From: Membranipora membranacea
Taxonomy: Eukaryota > Bryozoa > Gymnolaemata > Cheilostomatida > Membraniporidae
Direction: 5' to 3'
Length of the DNA stretch: 64,000 bases
NCBI GenBank assembly: GCA_914767715.1
Contig: OU612065.1
Span: 19,592,001 to 19,656,000 of the forward strand
Numbering within the stretch: position 1 is the first letter of the stretch; every line of letters starts with the position of its first letter. The position numbers were made by a program, and so were the translations under genes. Shown one piece after another: positions 23,601 to 35,537 of the stretch. The notes beneath the pieces are model-generated. The model worked only from the letters and a program-made list of their open reading frames with translations, did no database searches and had not been told where the DNA came from.

Positions 23601-26371
23601 ATTCAAAGAATTCCCACCATGATAGGGAAGGAATGTCATTGAAATTTCCAAGCAGGGTGTATCATAAATCCCAAATACCCCAGATTATCTATGGTTCACA
23701 CATATCAATTTCTAAATGGAAAATTTAGTATTGAATTGAATAAACAGTATTCATACTTCGTTTGTTTGGGAAGTTTGTTTGAAAAGTCAATAATTTTGTT
23801 TTATTTGCTTTGTTTATTTATGTGCCATACTTTCAATACTATTAACCTTTTAAAGGATGGATATTAGAAATTAGGCAATAAACAATCTTCAAACTTCGAA
23901 GCTGCATCCCTATTTCCAGGAATATCGGGTCAAGATAATGACATTGCCATTTCTCCTTCTGAACTGTCATGGAGTGATCAATGAGCAAGACAACTATCAG
24001 AGTACTGATAGATTCTGGTTTTGTAAAAAATGCCAATTATGACTCTCCTTTGAGTAGGGTCTATAGCGTGAAATCAAATTGTGAAGCTATGGGGTTTTCA
24101 GATTAACTGTTACCTCTATATGGGAGTTGTCCTCTCTTCTTTCATGCAGTCTCGTGAAATAGACATAGCAGGAAACTGAATCGAACTGCTGAAGACCGGC
24201 TTGAAACGGCCTGTTGAGTGACACCAGGCTCCTGATTGCATTCTCCGTAGCGCCCTGGCTACAGAAGATCCCACTGACATTGTTCTAAATAGATGGGAAC
24301 CAGATTGAAATGTTGCTGATTTCAGAGTCAGCATTTGAGCATTGTAAAAGGGTCTGAATTATAACTATCAACTCACAATCTAGGACAGAATCAAGCAGTG
24401 AACGGTATTTAAAAGAAGTGGTTTGATAAAGTAACTCACCTCTTTGAAAGTTTCTGAGATATCACCGATGATCAATTCAATCTTGTCAGCTAAATTTCCT
24501 GTTGCTGAAAGTTCGGTAGTCTGTGGAAGTTGAAGTCCGCTGCGCGGAGCAGGTACTGGCATGTTAACAATTTCAGCCAGTGTGTGGGATTTCTTACGTA
24601 TTTCGGTTAGCCTATGAGCACCTTCTTCTGTTTTCAACCAATCAAACTGTACCTTCCATTCAACATCCATGGAGAGGCGATCGAGGGTAAAGGCCTTGAG
24701 AATTACCCCAGCAAGCTTGATACTACGAGACGACGTGGAGGAAATGGCGCATGTCAATCTAGTACTACTAACATCCAATATCACTGGATCCTCACTTGGA
24801 CGTCTGCATTTCTTTTCTGCATAAGCTTTGTAAGCTCTCAGAAGCTTAGCTAAATCCTCGCTGATTTTCATTTCAGAGTTGTATGTTTCAGGTTGAGGAA
24901 AGTGCCTGGTGAGAGAATGCATGACAGTGTGGTAAATGTCCTTGTCTTTCACAGCAAAGACAATTTGTGACAGGTCTGATTTAAGACCAATGTGTAAATC
25001 AGGATAGTCTCTGACCAGCTGCTCTTTGTACAGTTTCCAGCTGTCACTTTTAGAAACTAAATCTTGTTTTTGTTCATCTGTCAGACAGCCCTCGTTAGGG
25101 TAAATCCCTTCCGTGATAAGCCCACAAATCACACTCTCAGCTTTTTCAACTTTTGGTTTGCTGTCTCCGCACATCCATAGTTTCTGTTCTCTGATATCCC
25201 AACCAACTCTAACCTGTGCTTGTTTAAGTGCCTCTATGATTTCAGAGTGCCTCACTTCTTTGCTCAAACAGGAGATAAACTCAGGAGATTGTCTCGCGAC
25301 ATGGATACATAGACTGTCCAGATAAGTTTTAACTTTCTTCTTTGCCGCTGCTACAGCTAGGTGGGTTCCTGTAAACTCTATGGAACTTTTACGAGTATCA
25401 ACATTGATTTCCACAGAGAATTCTTCTTCTGTAGATCTGACAAAACCCCCTAGTGTGGCCCTCATAAATGCAAGCTTTTCCATTTCCAAGTTCTCCAATT
25501 TATCTGTCACCTTTGGAAGATGTAACGAATCTAGCGGTGGGATAAGTGAATTCAATTCATCACTTCCTGGGGGCTGAGACCCGCGATCTCGTCTGTCAAA
25601 AGACATTCCACGTCTGCGAGGTTGTGAGGGCCATTGAGGTAAGCTGTCATCTCTGGATCTTTGCAGTGGTTGTCGCGATCTCGGGTGGCTTGGTTGCGGT
25701 ATATCATCTCTTGACAATCCCGTCATTTCAAGAAAGACACTAAGTCCGCTTTCTACATTTTCTAGGTTTTTCCCATGAATATATAACTTTGAAGTTTTCA
25801 AGTTCACACTCCATCCGACACAAATTCGTTTGATCTTGAGCCGCTGTATGATGTCAGCCCCTTTAGCAGATCTGATCGCCTTTAATTCTTCCTCAGGCAG
25901 TAAGTACCATCGAGTGATACCTTGTTCCTTTTTTATCGCCTCTCTAGCGTTTACAATATCTGGATGTTGTCCGTTCAACTTGAGCTTTGTGTTGCCCCCT
26001 GGTTCAGGAAAGACAACAGTAATGTTGTGATCTCTCTCCAAGCGGATCTTCATCCCAATCCCTCTCATATATCTCACTCTATCAGTCTGAAGGTCTTCAT
26101 ATTGCGGTTCAGAATCCTTTTTGGTCTCTCCTGGAACACTGCAAATACATTTTCTGTCAAATTAAGGTATTAATGTTGCATGAGAACCATATTTATCAGA
26201 TATAAACATGCGGTCAGAATGACTGACAAAGCCTTTTTGCAATCTTATTTCATCACAAAAACCTTGATAACAGCAGGAGATACATTCATTTGATTATGAA
26301 CAACAGGCTCGTAAATGGTATACACACCTCGATATTTGTAGCTCTGACATATCCATCCCATTTTCAGCCAT
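20654..26371 (-). CDS. PARP14-like mono-ADP-ribosyltransferase
   Basis: Exons 26371-26328, 26138-24440, 24284-24114, 23502-23281, 23086-22829, 22411-22273, 22113-21959, 21562-21379 and 20925-20654 join to 3144 bp, 1047 residues. The large second exon holds PARP14-type KH-like repeats and a basic SR-containing linker. IELIIGDIS at its end looks like the start of a macro domain, whose C-terminal half appears in exon 4 (AFPAVGTGNLKY). A KH-like exon 6 (VKIRFTDDNIFITGSPEG) precedes the catalytic domain in exons 7-9. The catalytic triad positions read His in RQLWHGSD, Tyr in GQGCYFATTSKYS and probably Ile in PNIYVVYHD. H-Y-I is the pattern of mono-ADP-ribosylating PARPs, which modify single sites and act in stress and antiviral signalling in vertebrates. 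The donor after exon 4 (GTTCGT) is weak. The 57-residue exon 3 is unrecognised. Confidence 0.82.
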
Positions 26372-26633
26372 CCTGAAGCCGTTTGAAAATATGGCGTTCC
26401 AGCTAGTTCAGTACCTCTGGTGACTGCTAGTATGTAATAATATGACGTGTGTGCGAGAAAGTCTTTGACAATAACTGCAGCCAGACGGGAAAGTACAGAG
26501 CGTGAATAGTTTGCAAATTCTTAGCAGTTGATTGCAGACATCACTCACTGGAAGCAACTGCTAAGTATCCTGTCAAGTATCCCGATTTGGTCGGGACCCT
26601 CCCTATTTCAAGACCCTAATCACTCTCACTCCC

Positions 26634-27194
26634 TGTAGTAATTAAAATATTATTACACTCAACTAAGGCTTTCTGCATTGATAGCTACTGAGTCATTATC
26701 ATAATTACTGTGTGCTATTCTCAACTGTATTTATTCCAGTCATTATCTCCTCCAGCCAGCACAATAGCACACTATTTAAGTTGTAACTTGGAAAAGGTGG
26801 GGTAAAAACATTGGCATAGCTCTGGGAACTGGCGCGTTCTGGGCTGTCGCTGACACATAGTCAGAAAACCCTGGCTGGCATTCTGGGATGCCATCGGCTT
26901 AGCCGGGGAAACCCATGACTGGTGGTATTCCACTACATATATTGAGCTCATACAGATGGTCAACTGGTCATTACAATTCACTAGCTCACTTATCTAACCT
27001 AACAAGGTTACACACTTATCACACACCATTGGTATCCATTCCATTCATACTCTCACCTGGACATACTGACAGACACACTCGACATCTATCTCTCTGGTAA
27101 TAATTGTTTACATCTAAACCTTCTTGCATACTGACATAAATCTTAGCTGGGCTAAGTTGAACCACCTTGCGATTGCTTCCAACCACGTATCACA
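26634..27194 (+). repeat. 5' LTR
   Basis: Starts TGTAGTAATT and ends GTATCACA. The junction with the interior is defined by comparison with the 3' copy. Confidence 0.78.
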
Positions 27195-27197
27195 GTT

Positions 27198-27215
27198 TGG
27201 CGTCCTCGGGTGGGC
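27198..27215 (+). other. Putative primer-binding site
   Basis: TGGCGTCCTCGGGTGGGC begins three bases after the 5' LTR. A TGG start complementary to a tRNA CCA end at this position is the normal layout. The priming tRNA was not identified. Confidence 0.5.
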
Positions 27216-27275
27216 TAAAAATCTTTCGATTTACAGCCTCCAGTACACTCAGCTACACTCTTAAATTAAGCTAAA

Positions 27276-28232
27276 ATGGATTTACCCTACGAAGAACATT
27301 ATCCAGGTGAAACTTTCAGCAAACTTATGGATAACCTCTTCACTGGGCAGAGGCAGCTGCTACCTGCTGAGCCGAATATACGGATCGGACTTGACCAAGC
27401 ACTGAACTTCTGTGAAAAACATCAACTATGGGATTATCATGCAGAATTATTAATTATGTCTAGGATATTTGATGAGTATCAGTGCAATACTCTTACATTA
27501 CAGAAGGCTATAAATATGTTTGATAATGACCATCAGCTAGGACTACATCTCTATGCTCAGAGTGAAGCTCATGTACGAGGTTGTAAATTTTATCTTCAAC
27601 GCTTTGAAGATAGATTCTCCTTTTCTTATGTACCAGTCAGTTATCATGCTCCATTGCTGGTTATGGTTCATCAGGGCGTTGAGATATTTCAAACTGTATC
27701 AGTAAACCCTGTCCATATCTGTACGTCAAGTCAAGAAACTGTTCACTTTGAAACTGTTGAGGAATTCGAGACCTTTGCTAAGGTTATCGAATCTGAAACA
27801 CTGCTCGTTGCTACGAGACCTGTTACTACCTGTGCTACTGCTGTGGCTATGTCTGTCATTGCTATGACACCTGTGTTGACAACTGCTGTTGAACAAACTT
27901 TAACTTTACACCCAGATATGTTTTGTTCTGCTGATACAAATCATTATGTGACTGCTGCCAATCTGACACCAATGTTGAATGTGAACCATGCTGCTGCATA
28001 CACAATAAACTGTTCGGAAACTATTGACATCCGACTATGTGGTACCACTATCGCCTCGTGTGCTGCGCTGTATCCCTGGACATGTAACCAGCCACTACTT
28101 ATGTTGCGTAACTTACGTGACATACATTCTCTGCAAACACTATTGTTCATACCTGCCCTGGCACTACAAGTGGTTATGGTTCTACTCAGATCTTTCATCA
28201 AAACCATTTCGATTTTCTCATACAACAGCTGA
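27276..28232 (+). CDS. Unrecognised 318-residue ORF of the LTR element
   Basis: An uninterrupted ATG-started ORF (good context, AAAATGG) fills most of the space between the LTRs. The N-terminal ~190 residues are a mixed helical/polar region (MDLPYEEHYPGETFSKLMD; FDEYQCNTLTLQKAINMF). The middle is rich in Thr, Ala and Val (TCATAVAMSVIAMTP), and the C-terminus is hydrophobic (LLFIPALALQVVMVLL). No CCHC knuckle, aspartic protease DTG, RT YxDD or integrase motif is present. It may be a highly derived gag or a passenger gene captured by the element. Its integrity next to near-identical LTRs suggests recent or maintained coding function. No function is assigned. Confidence 0.5.
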   Translation: MDLPYEEHYPGETFSKLMDNLFTGQRQLLPAEPNIRIGLDQALNFCEKHQLWDYHAELLIMSRIFDEYQCNTLTLQKAINMFDNDHQLGLHLYAQSEAHVRGCKFYLQRFEDRFSFSYVPVSYHAPLLVMVHQGVEIFQTVSVNPVHICTSSQETVHFETVEEFETFAKVIESETLLVATRPVTTCATAVAMSVIAMTPVLTTAVEQTLTLHPDMFCSADTNHYVTAANLTPMLNVNHAAAYTINCSETIDIRLCGTTIASCAALYPWTCNQPLLMLRNLRDIHSLQTLLFIPALALQVVMVLLRSFIKTISIFSYNS

Positions 28233-28425
28233 AGGTGGTGGCTATTCAGGCTACTCTATGTTAAGATGCTAGGCAGCATCTTACACATGGGCAGAGGCAT
28301 AGCCTCCTAAGATTTATTTGATATCAGACTTGGAACTCTTTAACACTGGGCTTAAACATAAAAATTGAAGTTTAAAACCTACTATTTTTTATGTTGAGGC
28401 AACTGAGATACTTTTACACACAACC

Positions 28426-28795
28426 TGTAGTAATTAAAATATTATTACACTCAACTAAGGCTTTCTGCATTGATAGCTACTGAGTCATCATCATAATTAC
28501 TGTATGCTATTCTCAACTGTATTTATTCCAGTCATTATCTCCTCCAGCCAGCACAATAGCACACTATTTAAGTTGTAACTTGGAAAAGGTGGGTTAAAAA
28601 CATTGGCATAGCTCTGGGAACTGGCGCGTTCTGGGCTGTCGCTGACACATAGTCAGAAAACCCTGGCTGGCATTCTGGGATGCCATCGGCTTAGCCGGGA
28701 AAACCCATGACTGGTGGTATTCCACTACATATATTGAGCTCATACAGATGGTCAACTCGTCATTACAATTCACTAGCTCACTTATCTGACCTACT
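28426..28795 (+). repeat. 3' LTR, left part
   Basis: Matches 26634-26998 of the 5' LTR until the sequence breaks off after CTTATCTGACCTA, where the LINE begins. Confidence 0.78.
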
Positions 28796-28816
28796 ATTAT
28801 AAGTAGTAGGCTACCA

Positions 28817-31805
28817 GTGTCAAACCATGTCGACATTCCATACCAACAAAAGAGATACTCTAATCTATTAACAATACCCACATTCCAATCTATTGTGAAT
28901 TATAAAATAGATAGGGCCGGATCCACGAGTGTGAATGGGAAAGCAGGGGTTGCGGAAGCGCCTTGGTCGATCCCCCACTGTGGCTATGGCCAGCCGTTAC
29001 TGACCGGCGCACAATGCCGGAACACTAGCTTTAGGTCTGAGGGTGATAGAAGCTGTAGGAAGACTCAGTCAGAATTGGCAGCAGTACATCAGCACAACAA
29101 GTCATCGAACCCTAATCTAATTCCGTTGTGCCATGTCAGAATAGACAACTCCAGACAGCACCACCATCCCGCTGTTATGATGACAAACTGTCAATCGCTG
29201 ACATCTGAGAAGCTAGATGAGTTGCAACTAATCATAGAAGATCAGGAGCCGAAAGTTATTATGCTGACGGAGTCATGGCTGACGGAGGCGAAGGAGCAGT
29301 CCAGACTCATGAAGGGTTATAATCTGCAAACATCAAACCGATCAGATCGACCAGGAGGAGGAGTTGCCATCTTCACCCACCATACCCTAGATGTGAAGGT
29401 CGTCAGAAGATATACCAGTAAAACATTTAGCTCACTGTGGATTAAAGAGATCGGCAAGTCATTCAACTTGATATATGGGTGTATTTATCATCCAAAATCT
29501 AAGACTATTGCTGACAGCAAACACAGTCTCAAACACATCAGCGACACCATCACAGATCTCTCCATCAAGCATTTCAGTAACTTTGTCATCGCTGGAGACT
29601 TCAATCATCTCAACATGCATGAGATAAGTGAAGTATTCAATTTGACCAATATCGTGAACTTTCCGACACGGAAAAATGCTTACTTAGACCATATTTACAC
29701 TAACATTGATGAGATTAAATCGCTGGTATGTGAAAAGCTGCCTCCGCTAGGAAGTAGTGACCACGACACCGTATATCTACCTACAACAGCGGTGACACGC
29801 AGAGAATCCGAATATTACTACTCGAGAAAACCCACACCACAAACAGGAATAGCGATCCAAGAAGATGTTACATCCATCAAGTGGGACACAATCACCACTC
29901 TGTCTGATGTGAATCAACAGGCTGAGGCTATTCAACACACTATGACCAATATCTTAGACAAACACTGCCCTAAGAGACGTTATAAGAAATCCAACAAATC
30001 CGCACCCTGGTTTGACAGTTTGGCACGGAAACTAAGAAATGCTAAGAAGAAGTCGTACAGTAGAGGATCCCCTTCATCTAAGTTTTTCTCACGTCTACTG
30101 AAAAAACACCTACGGACAATAAAGAAGAAATGGATCGTCAAGAAACCTGATGATAGAAACCCAAAGACGTGCTGGAATGTTATCAACACACTCAGAGGCA
30201 AACACAAAACTAACACAAAAGAAAGCTACAACCTAAACGGCGAACACCTAAACCAACAGCAGACAGCTGATAGACTCAATGACTATTTCTCATCAGTTGG
30301 AGGAACCCCGACTAGCATAACCCCTGACACCGCCAGTCATGAGAGCGCTACACCCCTGTCTGTTACAGTCGATCAGGTGTATAAATGGCTCATAGATATT
30401 GACGCAAGGAAGGCTACACATTCACATGACTTCCCATCATGGGTTACACGAATGTGCGCAGACGAGCTTTGGCTTTCCTATATGTACTATCATAAACAGC
30501 TGTTTTAAATGTGGTTATTTTCCTGATATTTGGAAGTGTGCAGAGATAGTACCAATCGAAAAAAACAAGTCTGTTGATACTGAATCAGATTTTAGACCTA
30601 TTTCCTTGTTATGGCACCTGGGCAAAATTATTGAAAAAGCTGTTATGCATTTTTATGTTCAGTTTGTTTTACCAACCATTGATGGAAACCAATATGCGTA
30701 TCAGAAAGGCCGAGGTACAGTAGATGCAATCATAGCTGCTATCGATAATTGGACACAATTATTAGATGAACCAAAGTCAAAATATTTGACAGTCGCTTTC
30801 CTTGACATGTCAAAGGCTTTTGACAAGATGGACAGAGGAAAACTGATAGATATGCTAACGAGGAAGGGTATCAACTATAATCTAGTGCAAATCATCAACA
30901 GCTTCCTCACACACCGATACCAATCAGTACGCATCGGCAACAATACCAGCCGAACATTACCAGTTATAAATGGAACACCCCAGGGAACATTGCTAGGTCC
31001 TATCTTCTGGCTTTTATATGTGGACAGCCTTGAAGTTGAATGTGACATAATAAAATACGCAGATGACCTGACATTAACAGGCCTGCCCGCTAAAACACTA
31101 AACCAACAACTGGACCTCCAAACCTCTCTAGACACAATAACGACATGGTGCGATGAGTATAATATGGTGGCTAATGCAAAAAAGTCATCTATTATGCATC
31201 TGACTAACAAACATGCTCGATACCAATTCCAACCACCAACTCTGAAGCTGAATGGAGAACAAATACCACCGACAACTAAGACTAGATTTCTAGGAATCAC
31301 TATCGATCAGCATCTGTCTTTCGAAGACCATGTCGACTCAATCCTGAAGAACGTCAGACCGATAACCTATACCCTTCTTAACCTCAAACGCTCTGGCGTA
31401 CCTCAGCGGTTACTCATGAGGTTCTACCTTACATGTATACGGCCTCGTATGACATATGGAAGCGTAGCCTGGTTCTGCATGATGACCGGCCAACAGAAGA
31501 AACGAGGAATCCAGCTGGAAAAACTCTCACTGAAAATTATAGTCCCAGGCTGTGACGAGTATAGTGAAAGGACAGCCCTGCTAAACATCATACCACTAGA
31601 CGAATATATTGACTCTATGTGCCATCAACACATCGACAAGATCAAGACACCTGGGCACTGCCTGCATCATTTACTACCTCAACCGAGTGCTCGCAGACCT
31701 AGTAGACATACAACGCGCCTCAACACCAGCTCACGAACTGAATTGAGAGGCAACACTTTACTCATGTATTATAGCAATGCCGGATGTGTAAATTATAAAG
31801 TCTAA
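28817..31805 (+). pseudogene. LINE endonuclease-reverse transcriptase, frameshifted
   Basis: Two overlapping frames (28817-30508 and 30399-31805) together encode one ORF2. The first frame holds the APE-type endonuclease: TNCQSL, MLTESWL, GDFNH and GSSDHD. The second holds the reverse transcriptase: FRPISLL, FLDMSKAFDKMD, NGTPQGTLLGP, YADDL and FLGITIDQHLSFEDH. The frame changes by one base near 30466-30475, between CADEL and FPICTIINS; this and the absence of an obvious upstream ATG make the copy inactive. The endonuclease region can start at the ATG at 29177. Motif order is otherwise complete. Clade assignment to CR1/Jockey is by motif resemblance only. Confidence 0.82.
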
Positions 31806-31862
31806 GAATTAATTTTTTTCTGTTTTTATTTTCATGCCCAGGTTGCCTTCCTTACCTTACTT

Positions 31863-32991
31863 CCCAGCCGGCAATTTCCCTTTGAATCAACTCTGATTCT
31901 AAGGCTAGTGAGGAGTTGATTCAACCTTGACAGAGGGTTGAAAAATGAAATGCTTTTAGGTTGATTATTCTACAGTAGAATTTCATTTGATACAAGGTTG
32001 AATCACTGGCTGTTATTGGGTTGATTTTCCATAGAATTTTGTTCAAATGTAATATTTAGATTTCCTCGTATTTACTATAAATATTTATTATTTCTACTTA
32101 ATTAATTATCTTATAGCTAATCTAAATTAAAAGGGGATGGACAGTTGTGTCTCATAATAGAAGCATTTGAGTAGTTCTGCTGTTACTCTACTCTACCAAA
32201 TGCGATTGGAGAGTTGAAGTAGTGGTAGATTAATGTATCAAGTAGTCTCGGATACTTGAACCGTACCGAACTAATTGTTGTATGTAAGAAGTGTCTTTTC
32301 ATATACAAGCTGAGTAACGGTCACTCAATATTGCAATTTGTTTGTTGTGTATTTTAGAGCATTTCCAAAGACTATGGGGAAAGATTTATTAGGGATGAAA
32401 AATAAAACTCATTAGGTTTTTATTTATCGCGCAGTGAAATGCTGAACATGGGGGGCAAACCTCGATACATACTAATTTACTTATTCAAATCAAGACCTGA
32501 CAGCAGAAACAAAGTAGAATCAAAGTTGATTTTAGAATTTATAATATGAAGGCAGAATTGCCACAACCAAAGAGTAAAGGTACTCTTTGATGCAACAAAC
32601 TTGAAACTAAACTAATCTACATTAATTAATGAGAGATTCATAGGTATACTAATAAATTCATTGAAATACTATAGCACTTTATTACTTTGGAGGGAATTGC
32701 CCTAGAGAACCGGTTGATTTTTGTGGCAGAATCAACTTTGAATTTTCAACTCTCCATCAACTCTCATTGAGTAAGAGTTGATTCTGAGGAGAATCAAAGG
32801 ACGCTTGATAATGAGCAGATTCTGAGTTGAAAAAACAACAGTTGATTATATGAGGGAATTTACTACCTTTGAATTTTCAAGCCAGAAACAGAGTTGATTC
32901 TGAGGAAAACTTCTAAGTTGAATTATCAACTCACTTTCTCTGAAAAATCAACGGTTGATTTTGGGTTGAGGTTGACAAATTGCCCGCTGGG
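31863..32991. mobile_element. Non-autonomous TIR element with GTTGATT repeats
   Basis: A 1129-bp unit with inverted ends CCCAGC[C/G]GGCAATTT. Near both ends the interior is dense with GTTGATT and its complement AATCAAC in both orientations. The flanking bases are TT on each side, so a target duplication of more than 2 bp is not visible. It has no ORF and sits in the LINE 3' tail. The superfamily was not recognised. Confidence 0.65.
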
Positions 32992-33073
32992 TTATATTGT
33001 GATGAAACCTCTAAAGGTCGCCTCTAATTTTTAGAAGATGATCATTGGTTCAGGAATAAAGATTATATATATA

Positions 33074-33273
33074 TAACAAGGTTACACACTTATCACACAA
33101 CATTGGTATCCATTCCATTCCATTCATACTCTCACCTGGTCATACTGACAGACACACTCGACATCTATCTCTCTGGTAATTATTATTCACATCTAAACCT
33201 TCTTGCATACTGATATAAATCTTAGCTGAGCTAAGTTGAACCATCTTGCGATTGCTTCCAACCACGTATCACA
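33074..33273 (+). repeat. 3' LTR, right part
   Basis: Matches 26999-27194 of the 5' LTR, with a small ATTCC-type duplication and several substitutions. It ends GTATCACA like the 5' LTR. Confidence 0.75.
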
Positions 33274-35537
33274 ACATACGGCCGGCAAAAAACAGCTTCT
33301 GTTTACACAGGTGCTATAGAAACAAGTTAGTCAAAGCTTACGCAGTCCTAAGCTTCTACTGTCCCTTTATCTATATATAAGCAGGCAGAATATGGGCCAG
33401 CTCAGAATTGACCAATCAGGTGACACCTGAAAAAAATAGCACTGTACAGCCATTGTAGTAATAATAAGAATAGCTGTGACTGGAGTTTAATGAACCAATC
33501 ACACAAAAGCAAGTATTTTCTGCTGCACTGCACTCAAACCAGAAGAAAGAAAATAGCAGACGGGTGTTTTGGAGATGGTTTGATGGTTTGTAGTACCTAG
33601 AAAAGATAGAGTCAGGTAAATCGCATTGCATCTACCTAGATAGGAGTAGCACTTGCTCTCCAAGATATCGAAATTTGATCATTGCTTTAGTATCCTTCAT
33701 TGTTTTAGGTTATTGAAGACATATGACCCATGCTTTCTTTCTCTTAGCCTGCCTCGAGGGGTAACTGTCTACAGACAGTGCCCTGCCCCTTGTCTGTGTA
33801 TTTCAATAAGAATGGGCTTGATAGGTACAGATAGGAATGAATGATATTTGGCCATGTATTTCAGGTTACTACAGCAATGCACTGACCCTACTAGTTATAC
33901 AATAATAATAAACCAACTAGAGAGGATTCTGATAAACTTACAGAAGGTTATAGGTTGTAGTGAGCAAATGCTACAAATTTACAATCCATCAAGTCAGCCG
34001 GTGTAATCATTGCTCAACGTTAATATGTACAATGGCCCTGATTATTCACACCTAGTTTTGAAATGTTTTAGGGGATTGAATTGGTTAAAAGCTGTCGTGA
34101 GGCAAGACCTAGTAGTCAACACATACGTGAATGGAATGCTCAGTAGAAGGCATATTGCGCTCAACATTTTGAGGCTGGAGACTATACCCGCTGCAAGCCG
34201 TAAGTTTTTCACATCAACAACCCAAAACGATCTTAGGAATATCAACCCATTACTTTTGAAGGGCTAATTTATGAATTGAAGCACAGAGGTCGGCTATGCA
34301 ACATTTAACTTTACTTAACTTATTTTAAGTTAAAATTTAGTTTGTCTCCATAACCACAAGTTCTTATTGTGATAAAACCAATTTGTGTTTTAATGGCTTT
34401 AATCTTACTCAAACCAATATATGATGTCTCTTTTGCAGGCTGCACAACAGAAATATCCTGAGCAAGCAAGCAGTACCTCAACTCAACTCTACCTCAGGGG
34501 GAACTCTCTCGCTAGTCTAATAGGGGGAAATTCTTTGCCTCTAGATCGTGGTGCACTTACATATGTATCAGCCAGCTTTCTACATTTCTCATTGCGCTTG
34601 ATTCTCTTTCATCTGCCACTCTTTCCAATGTGAGCAGTAATTGCAACATAAGAGATCTTGTCATGGACTCTATACTGCACTCTGACAAGGCTCACAACCA
34701 GTGGCTCACAGTAGATTGTAACATACCAAGTTCTGAAGCCTTTGATCTATTTCATAAGGTAGTGCAAAAGTTTTCCAGAGTGAGGTATGTGGCATTTATA
34801 AATAGATGTAAACAATAAATAGACAGCAATAAGAAAAAAAATCCTTCTGCCAGTTTTTAGAGTTACAGTAAAAGAATCAAACTGATCTTGTGGTTTCAGG
34901 AAAATCTGTATCTAATTTTTTCTAAGTCTCTTTTATGTAATTTTACTTCTGCAATTTTATTCAAATACTATTGCTATGTAATACTTTACATTCTCAGCCC
35001 AACAATGGTTAACAAAAACTCATGACTCATTTCCTTTGTCATCTTCCCTTCTCCATTGGCTCTTCAGAGATCACCATAGTGTCTTTTTAAAGTTTAGTGT
35101 AGTTCCCTTTGGATATAGTACATTCAGCCTCTTGTGTCACTGTCAGTATCTTGGCTGTATTTAGAAACTCGCTCATAGTTGGAGCATTGTTACTGCCAGT
35201 TTTGGCTCTTTGGTGACCAAAGTACTGCTCCAAGCTATCTTGACAAAGCGTTTTCTCAGTCAAAAACTCCTTAGTGAGCGCTAAGAAGGAGTGACCTGTA
35301 GGAATATTATAATGACGTAATGATAGCTCACACTTAATCTTGGTTATTTGAGGTGGGAGTCTATAATAAAGTAAAGATGTTGAGCTAGACTTGAATTTAG
35401 CCTAATATAGTATGTGCTAAGGATACAGCCGGCTAGGTGAGAAGAAGTATGTGCAAAATGGCATTCTATGTAGATCTTGATTTCCACAATCTTGATCAAT
35501 ATCACAGATTTTGCATCACATTGTAAAGTGTACTTAC
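33274..35537. other. Gene-poor stretch with orphan ORFs
   Basis: No gene recognised. Plus-strand ORFs at 34010-34267, 34421-34633 and 34630-34818 lie in a row; the second follows an acceptor-like TCTCTTTTGCAG at 34439. The third reads like ordinary protein (LVMDSILHSDKAHNQWL; AFDLFHKVVQKFSRVRY) and may be the end of an old transposon gene or a real terminal exon. No family was recognised. Confidence 0.35.

Larger units (their letters stand above)
28796..33073 (+). mobile_element. Non-LTR retrotransposon (CR1/Jockey-like) inserted in the 3' LTR
   Basis: Bounded by the two halves of the interrupted LTR. It encodes an endonuclease and reverse transcriptase up to 31805, and the tail ends in a short TA run (near 33062-33075). 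Only about 2 bp of overlap exists at the insertion point, so no clear target duplication. A TIR element occupies 31863-32991 within its 3' tail. No separate ORF1 was seen, so the 5' end may be truncated. Confidence 0.75.
26634..33273 (+). mobile_element. LTR retroelement with 3' LTR split by a LINE
   Basis: A 561-bp sequence (26634-27194, beginning TG and ending CA) reappears as 28426-28795 plus 33074-33273. The second copy is therefore one LTR interrupted by the intervening DNA. The LTR pair encloses only about 1.2 kb with a single ORF and no recognisable gag, protease, RT or integrase. By eye the first ~360 bases of the two LTRs differ at about six positions, so the insertion is fairly young. 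No convincing target-site duplication was found (CTCCC left, ACATA right). It is probably a non-autonomous element mobilised by another family. Confidence 0.75.
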
